Shown piece by piece: positions 17,120 to 25,172 of a stretch of DNA of 64,000 nt. Below the pieces are notes generated by a model. It did not search any database, was not told the DNA's origin, and saw only the letters and a program-made list of their open reading frames with translations. The translations under genes and the position numbers were made by a program. Every line of letters begins with the position of its first letter. Positions within the stretch are counted from its first letter, which is position 1. This DNA comes from an uncultured Clostridia bacterium (lineage in GTDB: Bacteria > Bacillota > Clostridia > TANB77 > UBA1234), in the NCBI GenBank assembly GCA_934132775.1, contig CAKPAA010000001.1:1-64000 (forward strand). The letters run 5' to 3'.

Positions 17120-18067
17120 TTACTTTTCCATATTTTTCAAAAGCTTTTCAAGCAAAGAACCTAAATAAAGATTATCCAAACTAAGCGAATCGTTTTTTAT
17201 TATTTGGCCATCTGTTTTTTTAACAACTACTGCTTTATTGCTTATTCTATAAAGATAAGCTCCACCAATATCAAGTTTCAAATATTCAGGCTCACAATCA
17301 ACTTTTTTATGAATTATTGCCTCCGTGCTTCCTTCTTTTAGCATAAATTCGAAATCTCCCGCATCAAACCAATAAGCCAAATTTCCATACATTATTGAAT
17401 AGTATTCAATTTTGTCATTAAAATCAATTAAAATATATGTATTTGTTTCTCTGCTTAAAAAATTTATAATACTGTATTCTCTAGACAGTATCGGGTTAAA
17501 ATCATAGTCCAATAAGACATACCTTTGATTTCTACCATGCATAATAGTACCAATATTTTGGTCAAGTTTCTCTACACAAGAGTCGCTTATTACCACGTCT
17601 TTTACTGAAATCTCTCCATGAGTATTTAACAATTCATACTTCCATTTACCATCGACAAAATTATATAACAACGCATATTTGTATACCTCAACTAAACCAC
17701 GTCGAGAACAGTCAATTTTTTCAAGATTTTTATTAACTATAAAATTGAAATATTTCTTACCATCATCCTCTTTGCACACAAACAAATTCCTGCAAATAAC
17801 ATATTTCTGAGTGCTCTTATGAAAACAATTTCCGCAAGGATCTACAAGGTAATAATTATTTCCAATCCGACCCACAACATAATTTTCCGTCCAACTTCTA
17901 AGAGGCTTATCGCTAGTTATTACTTCATCAAGAAAAAAGTCCGTTGCAGTGCCGTCTTCCACACTATATAAGGAATATTTTCCTTTCTCGCTTGAAAATG
18001 CGGAAGCGAACTTGGGATATCCTTCAATTTCAGTGTATACGACGCCATTGCGGTTGTATTCTTTCAT
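17120..18067 (-). CDS. WG-repeat-like family protein, paralogue 1 (long form)
   Basis: Family not recognised; about 315 aa from MKEYNRNGVVYTEIEG. A GTG five codons upstream is an alternative start. Core: GKYSLYSVEDGTATDFFLDEV, RSWTENYVVGRIGNNYYLVD-CGNCFHKS and KYVICRNLFV; second half RYVLLDYDFNPILS, YYSIMYGNLAYWFDAGDFEF and a Leu/Lys-rich C-terminal helix. It has the same architecture as paralogue 2 (15859-16971). It is predicted cytoplasmic. It ends the first transcription unit of the block, behind the twin small proteins. Confidence 0.8.
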   Translation of the reverse strand: MKEYNRNGVVYTEIEGYPKFASAFSSEKGKYSLYSVEDGTATDFFLDEVITSDKPLRSWTENYVVGRIGNNYYLVDPCGNCFHKSTQKYVICRNLFVCKEDDGKKYFNFIVNKNLEKIDCSRRGLVEVYKYALLYNFVDGKWKYELLNTHGEISVKDVVISDSCVEKLDQNIGTIMHGRNQRYVLLDYDFNPILSREYSIINFLSRETNTYILIDFNDKIEYYSIMYGNLAYWFDAGDFEFMLKEGSTEAIIHKKVDCEPEYLKLDIGGAYLYRISNKAVVVKKTDGQIIKNDSLSLDNLYLGSLLEKLLKNMEK

Positions 18068-18087
18068 TTTGATATACCACACCTTTC

Positions 18088-18567
18088 TTATTTAGCATAC
18101 GTTCGCATACCATCAAGCATATCTTGACATTCAGGCGGTAACAAAATTGAGATAAAAAAGTAATCAAAATACACAGGTAACGATTCTTCATACCCAAAAG
18201 GTATGTTGTCTTGACCAATACAAATGCTTAAAATACTACTTGCCATTTCAGGTTGTTTTTCACGGATAACAGAAATTACGCCATTTTTTATTTTTTCCTC
18301 TGCTTCATAAGAAATCATATACATTGAGTCAGTTCCGGGCTTTATGGTGCAAGAGACAATAAGCATTTTTGTATCTTTATCAGTTTTGACACAAAAATGG
18401 CTCTTATCCTTTTCATAAAATTCTTTGAATTTTTCAACAACAAGACCTACGAGTTTTTCTTCTGCATCTTTGTGTGCACCTGGCCATCCTTCCCTTTTAA
18501 GAGGAATATTTTCGTTCTCGTCAGAGCTTTTGAAAAAGTCACTAATCCGTTCGAAAAAATTAGCCAT
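18088..18567 (-). CDS. Small twin protein 2 of the TelA block
   Basis: Family not recognised; 159 aa from MANFFERISDFFKSS, chosen because GGAGG lies seven bases before this ATG. It is a paralogue of the upstream neighbour (18612-19094): both have an amphipathic N-terminal helix, an acidic linker, then a domain with the pattern FxxxTxxDTxxxxVxCxxKPGT(D/N) followed by (I/L)SxxxE, and later PVYxDxFxIxxxL. No membrane segment. The shared fold is likely a small alpha/beta domain; no active-site motif is visible. Confidence 0.8.
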   Translation of the reverse strand: MANFFERISDFFKSSDENENIPLKREGWPGAHKDAEEKLVGLVVEKFKEFYEKDKSHFCVKTDKDTKMLIVSCTIKPGTDSMYMISYEAEEKIKNGVISVIREKQPEMASSILSICIGQDNIPFGYEESLPVYFDYFFISILLPPECQDMLDGMRTYAK

Positions 18568-18611
18568 ACTAAAACCTCCATTTTTTATATTATTTACTTT
18601 TTCAATTTGTT

Positions 18612-19094
18612 TCATAATTCTTGAACAGCAGTAGTTTCACTCTTTTCAAGTGTCAAAGTAATATAAAACAAATCTTCGTACACAGGTTTTCCATTATTCG
18701 AATGCTCTGTCACTTTCTCACAACTAATGGACATAGAAGAAATCTTTTTAGCAAATGCCGGTTCTTTCGCTTCTATAATAGTTTTAATATAATCTGTAAT
18801 GTAACTTTCAACCCAAAACGACAAACTAAAAGAAGTGTTTGTGCCAGGCTTTAAAGAACAAACCGCATATTCTTTTCCAGTTTCATCATTAGTAGAAATT
18901 GAAAAAAAGTCGTTCTTTTCTGAGTACATCTTTTCAAACGTAGCTATCACTTTGTTCGCCAAAGCAGTCTCTTCTTTCATTTGTTCACTTGCCCAGCTCT
19001 TCGATTTAGTTACCTCAGGTTTGTCTTGCTCTTTAACAGGTTCATCAAAAAAACGCAGGACATTGTGAATCCATACTTTAAACCGTTCAAGCAT
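18612..19094 (-). CDS. Small twin protein 1 of the TelA block
   Basis: Family not recognised; 160 aa. It begins MLERFKVWIHNVLRFF, an amphipathic helix that could bind a membrane surface, followed by a charged linker and a domain with FSISTNDETGKEYAVCSLKPGTN and PVYEDLFYITLTLE. It is clearly paralogous to 18088-18567. AAGGAGG lies eight bases before the ATG. It is the first gene of the first unit of the block, with a promoter at 19177-19205. The tandem duplication suggests a heteromeric or dose-sensitive component. Confidence 0.8.
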   Translation of the reverse strand: MLERFKVWIHNVLRFFDEPVKEQDKPEVTKSKSWASEQMKEETALANKVIATFEKMYSEKNDFFSISTNDETGKEYAVCSLKPGTNTSFSLSFWVESYITDYIKTIIEAKEPAFAKKISSMSISCEKVTEHSNNGKPVYEDLFYITLTLEKSETTAVQEL

Positions 19095-19176
19095 AGTTTC
19101 TCCCTCCTTAGCTTTTGTCTATCTTATGCCCCAATACAAGCACAAGTAATATCAACTTTTTAATCTAACCGCACAA

Positions 19177-19205
19177 ATTATATCACGTTTACCATAAGAA
19201 GTAAA
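19177..19205 (-). promoter_or_regulatory. Promoter of the twin-protein operon, AACGTG-type
   Basis: TTTACT (19205-19200), 17-base spacer, TATAAT (19182-19177), with GTAAACGTGA in the spacer directly upstream of TATAAT. It shares AACGTGATATAAT with 17035-17063. Confidence 0.78.
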
Positions 19206-19308
19206 CATTCAATACAAATTAAAAATGACTGGCAACAAAATCTTTTGTCATACATATGGAATTTACTTGTAGAAACGAAAATTATTTTTAACTTAATAAT
19301 AAAGCTTA

Positions 19309-19354
19309 AAAAGACGTTAACAAAGCCTACCACTTTAATTTTAGTGATAGGCTT
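19309..19354 (-). terminator. Probable terminator of proS-aspS
   Basis: AAGCCTATCACT / AGTGGTAGGCTT stem with an 8-base loop; the tail TTGTTAACGTCTTTTT is an imperfect T-tract. Confidence 0.6.
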
Positions 19355-19391
19355 ACTTATATTCTTATCGTATAATAAATAATATATGAAT

Positions 19392-20678
19392 CTATGGAGT
19401 TATTCTATTTGGTCCTCTAAATAAGAATTCAACTTCTTTTATTGTGTAATCTGTAAGTATCATTGTTAATCTATCAACACCTAGTCCAAAACCACCGTGA
19501 GGAGGGCAACCATATTTAAAGAATTCTAAATAGAATTTTACGTCCTTATCTAATCCTTTCTCCTCTGCTTGTGCTTTTAGTACATCATATCTGTGCTCTC
19601 TTTGTGCACCAGTTGTAATTTCTACGCCATTCCAAATTAAGTCATAACCTTGTGGGACATCGTCTTTTCTCATATGATAAAATGCTCTCTTATCTTTTGG
19701 ATAATCTGTAACAAATAAGAATTCGTGTCCAAACTTATCAGCAGCATACTTTTTACAAAGTCTTTCTGCTTCTGTTGTTAAATCATTCATTTCTTCTACT
19801 GGCACTTCAAAACCATACATTGCCTTTAAATCTGCATACAAGTCAGCAAGTTTTATTCTTGTGAATGGAAGAGTTGGAACGATAATTTCTTTTCCAAACA
19901 CTTCTTTGCATTTCTCTCCGTACTTTTCTTTTAATTTTCCAAGAGCATATGTTAACATCTCTTCCTCAAATTTCATTACATCTTCATATGAGTCAATATA
20001 ACTTATTTCTAGGTCAAATCCTGTAAATTCTGTTGCGTGCTTATTCGTGTTAGATTTTTCAGCTCTAAAAACAGGCCCTGATTCAAATATTCTTTCAAAT
20101 CCACTTGCCATAGCCATTTGTTTGTAAAATTGTGGGCTTTGTGCAAGATATGCCTTTCCGTCAAAATAATCTAATTCAAACACATCTGAACCACTTTCAC
20201 TCGCTGTTCCAATTAGCTTTGGAGTGTGAATCTCAATAAAGTTTCTATCTAAACAAAACTCTCTAAAAGCCTTTACAAGTTCTGTTTGCATTTGGAACAT
20301 CAATTGATTTTTCTCAGTTCTCAAATCTATCCATCTGTAGTCTAATCTTGTATCTATGTTTGCATCTGGCCCTAATGGAAGTGCTTCAGCCCTTGACTCA
20401 ACTTTTAATTTTTCTGGTAGCATTTCCATTCCACCCATTTTAACGTATTCATTTGCAACAATTGGTCCCTCAACTGTTATAACGCTATGAGGAAGCACAC
20501 CAGCAATTTCTTCGGCTATTTCTGGATATTTTTCTTTTTCAATTGTTACTTGAAGCTTTCCTGTAATATCTCTAACAACTATAAAAGCCATAGTCTTTTT
20601 ATCTCTAATATTTTCAATAAAGCCTTTTACTTTATTAACTTCTCCCACTTTAACATCTTTGATATAAGTTCTTTTCAT
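19392..20678 (-). CDS. aspS: Aspartyl-tRNA synthetase, archaeal/eukaryotic-type short form
   Basis: Class II synthetase that charges tRNA-Asp. 428 aa from MKRTYIKDVKVG, with GAGAGGTG before this ATG. An N-terminal OB fold is followed by motif 2 (GPVFRAEKSNTNKHATEFTGFD) and motif 3 (PPHGGFGLGVDRLTMIL). At about 430 aa it lacks the GAD insertion of the 590-aa bacterial enzyme. Enzymes of this type are often nondiscriminating and also charge tRNA-Asn, which then needs GatCAB; that is inference, and no gat genes are in the window. It is co-transcribed with proS, 30 bases upstream. Confidence 0.92.
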   Translation of the reverse strand: MKRTYIKDVKVGEVNKVKGFIENIRDKKTMAFIVVRDITGKLQVTIEKEKYPEIAEEIAGVLPHSVITVEGPIVANEYVKMGGMEMLPEKLKVESRAEALPLGPDANIDTRLDYRWIDLRTEKNQLMFQMQTELVKAFREFCLDRNFIEIHTPKLIGTASESGSDVFELDYFDGKAYLAQSPQFYKQMAMASGFERIFESGPVFRAEKSNTNKHATEFTGFDLEISYIDSYEDVMKFEEEMLTYALGKLKEKYGEKCKEVFGKEIIVPTLPFTRIKLADLYADLKAMYGFEVPVEEMNDLTTEAERLCKKYAADKFGHEFLFVTDYPKDKRAFYHMRKDDVPQGYDLIWNGVEITTGAQREHRYDVLKAQAEEKGLDKDVKFYLEFFKYGCPPHGGFGLGVDRLTMILTDYTIKEVEFLFRGPNRITP

Positions 20679-20708
20679 AAAAAACACCTCTCTATCAATA
20701 ATTTACAT

Positions 20709-22139
20709 CTAGTATTGAATTCCCCAAACAACCATTGTCTTTGCTGGCTTTCCACAGCATACACAAGTGTCTGATATATGTTCTTGCTCTTCTTCAAAAG
20801 GAATACATCTAGATTTTGTACCTCTAATCTCTTTTATCTTAGCTTCGCATTCTTCATCTCCACACCACATTGCTTTTACGAAACCTGGTTGAGTCATCAT
20901 TATATTTTTCATCTCATCCATACTCTTTGCAGTAAATGTAAGTTCATCTCTTCTCTTAGTTGCAGTTTCTAGCAAGTTAGCTTGAATTGTTTCAAGCAAA
21001 TCTTCCACATATTCTCTAATATCTTCATCCAATGATACCGTCATTTTTTCTCTTGTATCACGTCTCGCAACAACAATTTGGTTTTGCTCTAAGTCTTTTG
21101 GTCCAACCTCAATTCTTACAGGAATACCATTTGTTTCGTGCTCTGCAAATTTAAAGCCAGGTGACTTTTCACTTCTATCTACAAATGCCGTAATGCCAGC
21201 ATCTTGCAAATCTAATAAAATTTCGTCAGCTTTACGCATAACTGCTTCATCTGTTCCTATTGGAACTATTACAACTTGTCTTGGTGCAATCTTTGGTGGA
21301 AGCACAAGTCCGTTATCATCGCTATGAACCATAATTAGAGCACCAATCATTCTTGTTGAAGTACCCCAAGATGTTTGATAAACATTTTCAAGTTCATTAT
21401 TTCTATTGCTAAAAGTAATTCCAAAAGGCTTGCTAAACTTTTGACCAAAATAGTGACTTGTACCACTTTGAAGTGAAACACCATTATACATCAAAGCTTC
21501 AACAGTATATGTATATTCAGCACCCGCAAACTTTTCTTTATCAGTCTTTCTACCAACAATTGCTGGAATAGCCAAATAATCTGTAAAGAATTTTTTATAA
21601 ACCATTAACATTCTTAATGTTTCTTCTTCCGCTTCCTTAGCCGTTTCGTGAATTGTATGACCTTCTTGCCATAAAAATTCTCTTGATCTTAAAAAAGGTC
21701 TCGTTTCCTTTTCCCATCTTACAACATTAACCCATTGATTATATAACTTTGGTAAATCTCTATAAGATTTTACAGTGTTTGCATAATATTCACTAAATAA
21801 TGTTTCAGAAGTTGGTCTAACACATAATCTTTCTTCTAATTCATTCTTTCCGCCCATTGTAACCCACGCAACTTCTGGTGCAAAGCCTTCAACGTGTTCT
21901 GCCTCTTTATTTAATAAAGATTCTGAAATAAACACTGGCATATTTACATTTTGATGTCCTGTTGCTTTAAACATTCCATCCATAACTTTTTGAATGTTTT
22001 CCCAGATTGCATATCCATTCGGCTCAAGTATCACACATCCTTTAATTCCTGAATATGTAGCAAGTCTTGCAGCTTTAACTACATCATCATACCATCTTGC
22101 AAAATCCTCATTACGTGGTGTGATTGCCTTATTTTTCAT
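20709..22139 (-). CDS. proS: Prolyl-tRNA synthetase, type 3 (archaeal-like)
   Basis: 476 aa. Charges tRNA-Pro. The short form lacks the bacterial editing insertion. It has the class II motif 2 region (RWEKETRPFLRSREFLWQEGHT), the anticodon-binding domain, and a C-terminal Cys-rich zinc-like domain (MWCGDEECEAK ... CVCCGK) ending in the conserved Tyr. It starts after AGGAGG. It is the first gene of proS-aspS with a promoter at 22193-22221. Confidence 0.95.
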   Translation of the reverse strand: MKNKAITPRNEDFARWYDDVVKAARLATYSGIKGCVILEPNGYAIWENIQKVMDGMFKATGHQNVNMPVFISESLLNKEAEHVEGFAPEVAWVTMGGKNELEERLCVRPTSETLFSEYYANTVKSYRDLPKLYNQWVNVVRWEKETRPFLRSREFLWQEGHTIHETAKEAEEETLRMLMVYKKFFTDYLAIPAIVGRKTDKEKFAGAEYTYTVEALMYNGVSLQSGTSHYFGQKFSKPFGITFSNRNNELENVYQTSWGTSTRMIGALIMVHSDDNGLVLPPKIAPRQVVIVPIGTDEAVMRKADEILLDLQDAGITAFVDRSEKSPGFKFAEHETNGIPVRIEVGPKDLEQNQIVVARRDTREKMTVSLDEDIREYVEDLLETIQANLLETATKRRDELTFTAKSMDEMKNIMMTQPGFVKAMWCGDEECEAKIKEIRGTKSRCIPFEEEQEHISDTCVCCGKPAKTMVVWGIQY

Positions 22140-22192
22140 ATTATTCCCTCCTAAAACAATTTTTGCTATTTTTCTCCAACAGCACGCTTTTT

Positions 22193-22221
22193 ATTATACT
22201 ACAATTTTTTATTAGTAGCAA
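22193..22221 (-). promoter_or_regulatory. Promoter of proS-aspS
   Basis: TTGCTA (22221-22216), 17-base spacer, TATAAT (22198-22193) on the minus strand. Confidence 0.8.
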
Positions 22222-22415
22222 TACGTAAAAGCACTATATTTATTGATTTTCACGCAATATTTTAACATCAATGTTAATCATTATTTACGCAATAAATGAG
22301 CTATAATTTCATAAAACGTGTTCTTATTACTAACATCAACCTACTAATTTTCCAACTTTTACTTGTATCTTTTTTCAGATTTTGTATGTATAATTTTAAT
22401 TAAGGAGTGATTTGT

Positions 22416-22694
22416 ATGAGAAACGTGTCCGTTACCTTGCTTGCCCAGAAACCTTGCGAACTTGGCAGATTTTTAAATAGTTATTATAACAAATCAATAA
22501 TAAACGATGAGTGCTCTTTTAAATGGTCGTGCTTTTTTGAAAGACCAATAGACACAGTGAATTTACTTTCCACTTTGAATGATAACAACGAAAATTTTTC
22601 TATCAATGCCATAGTTTCAATAAGCAAAGATACATCAATTCGTGTCACAAATGAAAATTTAGAAGATTTAATAAAAATTTTTACTTGGATATAA
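22416..22694 (+). CDS. Hypothetical 92-aa protein
   Basis: Not recognised. It starts at MRNVSVTLLAQKPCEL because AAGGAGTG lies seven bases before this ATG; a TATAAT (22389-22394) lies just upstream but no clear -35. The protein is soluble, has three Cys residues and reads as an alternating beta/alpha domain ending in EDLIKIFTWI. It is one of the few plus-strand genes, between the divergent proS-aspS operon and the toxin-antitoxin locus, with no operon partner. Confidence 0.65.
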   Translation: MRNVSVTLLAQKPCELGRFLNSYYNKSIINDECSFKWSCFFERPIDTVNLLSTLNDNNENFSINAIVSISKDTSIRVTNENLEDLIKIFTWI

Positions 22695-22795
22695 AAAGAA
22701 AATTTGAATAAAGCTATTTGTTAAAGTGTATTAAAATGTACTCAACAAGCTTAATTTGGTGGAATACAAAAGTAAGATTATTACAAAAGATAAAC

Positions 22796-22824
22796 TTGAC
22801 ATCATTCACATAATATACTAAAAT
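22796..22824 (+). promoter_or_regulatory. Promoter of the candidate antitoxin RNA
   Basis: TTGACA (22796-22801), 17-base spacer, TAAAAT (22819-22824) on the plus strand. The predicted start at about 22831 falls at the left copy of the repeated leader. Confidence 0.8.
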
Positions 22825-22830
22825 ATACAT

Positions 22831-22919
22831 AGATAAAGGGAAGCCGCTTAAACGGTTAGCCTGTAATATAATTTTAGAAAATAATCGCAACAGGGCTAAA
22901 TGAAGCGATTATTTTTTTT
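22831..22919 (+). ncRNA. Candidate antisense/antitoxin RNA
   Basis: A roughly 90-nt untranslated transcript is predicted between the consensus promoter at 22796-22824 and a strong terminator (AATAATCGC at 22880-22888, GCGATTATT at 22905-22913, then TTTTTT). It converges on the small peptide gene 22918-22998 and overlaps the 3' end of its mRNA at the shared terminator. Its leader contains GCCGCTT, complementary to AAGCGGT in the leader of the opposite RNA. No ORF with a ribosome site is present. The arrangement is like Fst/par-type type I antitoxins; the function is inferred. Confidence 0.62.
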
Positions 22920-23072
22920 ACTTAAAAAGCAACCTTTTTAAGAAGATAGCTATAAGTATAACTTCAATTACAAATAGTATGTAACCTATTTCACACATAG
23001 CACCATCTCCTCTCTAATAGGAGAAAATCCTAATGAAAAGAAATGGCTAACCGCTTCGCTTTTCCCTTTATC
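22832..23072. repeat. Inverted repeat framing the candidate toxin locus
   Basis: Left arm 22832-22861 (GATAAAGGGAAGCC...GGTTAGCC) and right arm 23045-23072, whose complement reads GATAAAGGGAAAAGCG...GGTTAGCC. Each arm sits at the predicted 5' end of one of two convergent RNAs, so both RNAs start with nearly the same sequence. No target-site duplication is visible. Confidence 0.8.
22918..22998 (-). CDS. Candidate type I toxin, 26-aa hydrophobic peptide
   Basis: Too short for usual gene callers. The ATG at 22998 follows AGAGGAG by about nine bases. The product begins MCEIGYILFVIEVILIAIF and ends with KRLLFK: one short transmembrane helix with a basic end, the layout of Fst/TxpA-like membrane toxins. 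A consensus promoter (23080-23108) gives an mRNA with a leader of about 75 bases that carries the repeat arm and could fold over the ribosome site. The stop codon abuts the shared bidirectional terminator. Toxicity is inferred from architecture, not from recognised homology. Confidence 0.6.
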   Translation of the reverse strand: MCEIGYILFVIEVILIAIFLKRLLFK

Positions 23073-23079
23073 TGAAAAT

Positions 23080-23108
23080 AGTATACCCTATAATTTTGCA
23101 AATATCAA
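23080..23108 (-). promoter_or_regulatory. Promoter of the candidate toxin mRNA
   Basis: TTGATA (23108-23103), 17-base spacer, TATACT (23085-23080) on the minus strand; predicted start at about 23073. Confidence 0.8.
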
Positions 23109-23146
23109 TACAAAAATAAGAACTTATGTGCGTTTTTATTTTCTTA

Positions 23147-24139
23147 TTAAAATTCAGTCTTCTTTCCTCTGTTCATTAAGTTTGCCGTTGCTTCCTTAGG
23201 AGTTTTACCATTATGAACTATATCATAAACTTCATTTATGATTGGAGTTCCAACACTATGTTTTCTAGCCATACTATAAGCTCCGTCAACAGCATATATT
23301 CCTTCAACGACCATTCCAACTTCTTTCACGGCTTCTTCGACAGGCTTACCTTGCCCTATCAAAATTCCACATTTTCTGTTTCTACTATGTGTACTTGAAC
23401 AAGTTACAAATAAATCTCCAACACCTGTTAACCCATAAAACGTTTGTCTTTTAGCTCCAACTTCAACTCCTAGTCTTGCAATTTCCGCAATTCCTCTTGT
23501 TATTAGTGCAGCAATTGTGTTGTCTCCATATCCAAGCCCAGTAGCAATTCCACAAGCAAGTGCTATTATGTTCTTTAATGAACCACCCATTTCAACACCT
23601 AGAATATCATCATTAGTGTATACTCTAAATTTATCATTCATAAACACATCTTGTAGCAATAAAGATGTAGCCTCATCTTCACCAGCAATTACAACAGCTG
23701 TTGGTATATATTGAGATACTTCTTCTGCATGGCTTGGCCCTGAAAGTGCAGCCACCTTATTATTAGGCAATATTTCTTTTATTACCTCTGTATACAATTT
23801 TTCAGTCTCTTTTTCCATTCCTTTTGAACATAGCACAAATATCTGCTCACTAGTTACTATATCTTTTATTTTATTCATTGTTGCCCTTATTGCACTTGAT
23901 GGTGTTACAACTAAAACTATTCTCGTACCATCTACCGTTTTTGCCAAATCTGTGTAGCATTTAATTTCATTTGGAATTTCAACATCAGGTAAAAACTTGC
24001 ACTTATGTTCTTTGTTTATCAAATTTGCTTCTTCCTCATTGTAAGACCATAGCTTCACCTCATGACCATTCTTATTTAATAGCATTGCTAATGCAACACC
24101 CCAACTTCCACTTCCTATTACTGAAATTTTTTCTTTCAT
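23147..24139 (-). CDS. gpsA: Glycerol-3-phosphate dehydrogenase [NAD(P)+]
   Basis: Reduces dihydroxyacetone phosphate to sn-glycerol-3-phosphate for phospholipid synthesis. 330 aa, normal length. Rossmann start MKEKISVIGSGSWGVALA; SGPSHAEEV; GGSLKNIIALACGIATGLGYGDN with the catalytic Lys; and ARLGVEVGA. GAGAGGA lies about ten bases before the ATG. It lies downstream of der and plsY on the same strand, but 339 bases and a possible terminator separate it from plsY. Confidence 0.97.
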   Translation of the reverse strand: MKEKISVIGSGSWGVALAMLLNKNGHEVKLWSYNEEEANLINKEHKCKFLPDVEIPNEIKCYTDLAKTVDGTRIVLVVTPSSAIRATMNKIKDIVTSEQIFVLCSKGMEKETEKLYTEVIKEILPNNKVAALSGPSHAEEVSQYIPTAVVIAGEDEATSLLLQDVFMNDKFRVYTNDDILGVEMGGSLKNIIALACGIATGLGYGDNTIAALITRGIAEIARLGVEVGAKRQTFYGLTGVGDLFVTCSSTHSRNRKCGILIGQGKPVEEAVKEVGMVVEGIYAVDGAYSMARKHSVGTPIINEVYDIVHNGKTPKEATANLMNRGKKTEF

Positions 24140-24478
24140 TTTTCAAAAATCCTCTCCCATTTATAATCAAATTTTCAGTTAGTATATTTGATGTCATCAT
24201 TTCTCTATTTATAGTCAATTTAATTACGTTTTTTAATACTAACTTTAAACTAAAACTTTCTATCTAAATTACCTTACCATACTAGATTATATTCTTCAAG
24301 CAATTTAATAATTTATTTACGAGGAAAGTAATAAATTTCACAACCTAATATACGATTATCTTTATTATAATAAAAAAATACAGTCAAGAAAATCATCATT
24401 CCTAACTGTATCTTATAGCATATATACTAATTCTGAGGGAAAGTAGTATAAATTAGTCATTTTCAAAACATAATCAAC
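24140..24478. other. Intergenic region plsY-gpsA without a gene
   Basis: A/T-rich. It contains a possible plsY terminator (24373-24411). Several TATAAT-like and TTGACT-like hexamers occur but none at proper spacing, so I do not assign a gpsA promoter. No ORF with a ribosome site. Confidence 0.5.
24373..24411 (-). terminator. Possible terminator after plsY
   Basis: ATACAGT / ACTGTAT 7-bp stem with a long loop and a T7 tract on the minus strand. Confidence 0.5.
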
Positions 24479-25156
24479 TTAATTTTCACTACTATTCTTC
24501 TCTTTTTCTTCTAATTTTTCTTTCTTAGTTTTCCATAATTTATTTTCTGTTCCATTCAGTATTCTATCAATATTTGCTTTGTGTCTATATATAGCAAGCG
24601 TACAAACCAAACAAGCAAATACTAAATACGGAATTGGATAGATAAATGCCTCTCCTATAACAAGTACCAAAACAGGATAAAGAATTGCTGAAATAATTGA
24701 GCCACAAGAAACCATTCTAGTAAGCAATATAAGCACAACTCCAAATATCAAGCAAGCAAGTCCAATAGGCCACTCTATCATAAATATACAACCAAGTGTA
24801 GTTGCAATTCCCTTTCCGCCTTTAAAGCCATAATAAATCGGATAATTATGACCTAATATTGCTGAAAAAGCAGAAACAAGTACTGCTAACTCTTTGGCCA
24901 TTTCTGTTGGTTCTTCGCCTAATGTGATTAACCATTTCGCCAAAAGTATTGCAACTATGCCTTTTAAAGCATCAAACAAAAAAACTAATACGGCAGGCCC
25001 TTTGCCTAACACTCTAACTGCGTTAGTTGTACCAGCATTGCCACTTCCTTGTTCTCTTATGTCTCCCTTTCCCATTGCTTTGCTTAAAATAATCGATAAG
25101 TTTACACTGCCTATCAAATAGCCAACCATAGCTATTACAATTAGTTGCCAAACCAT
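24479..25156 (-). CDS. plsY: Acyl-phosphate:glycerol-3-phosphate acyltransferase
   Basis: Integral membrane enzyme that puts the first acyl chain on glycerol-3-phosphate, the product of GpsA. 225 aa with about five hydrophobic segments. It has the three PlsY motifs: GSGNAGTTNAVRVLGKGPA, YYGFKGGKGIATTLG and the later GLACLIFG/YRHKANI region. The C-terminal 25 residues are Lys/Glu-rich, longer than average. It starts 17 bases after der. Confidence 0.95.
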   Translation of the reverse strand: MVWQLIVIAMVGYLIGSVNLSIILSKAMGKGDIREQGSGNAGTTNAVRVLGKGPAVLVFLFDALKGIVAILLAKWLITLGEEPTEMAKELAVLVSAFSAILGHNYPIYYGFKGGKGIATTLGCIFMIEWPIGLACLIFGVVLILLTRMVSCGSIISAILYPVLVLVIGEAFIYPIPYLVFACLVCTLAIYRHKANIDRILNGTENKLWKTKKEKLEEKEKNSSEN

Positions 25157-25172
25157 AAACTATCCCTCCTAA

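Noticed and set aside
22832..23072. MITE or insertion-sequence remnant
   Set aside because: The arms are inverted repeats, but no target-site duplication is visible and each arm coincides with a transcription start of a convergent promoter; kept only as an alternative.
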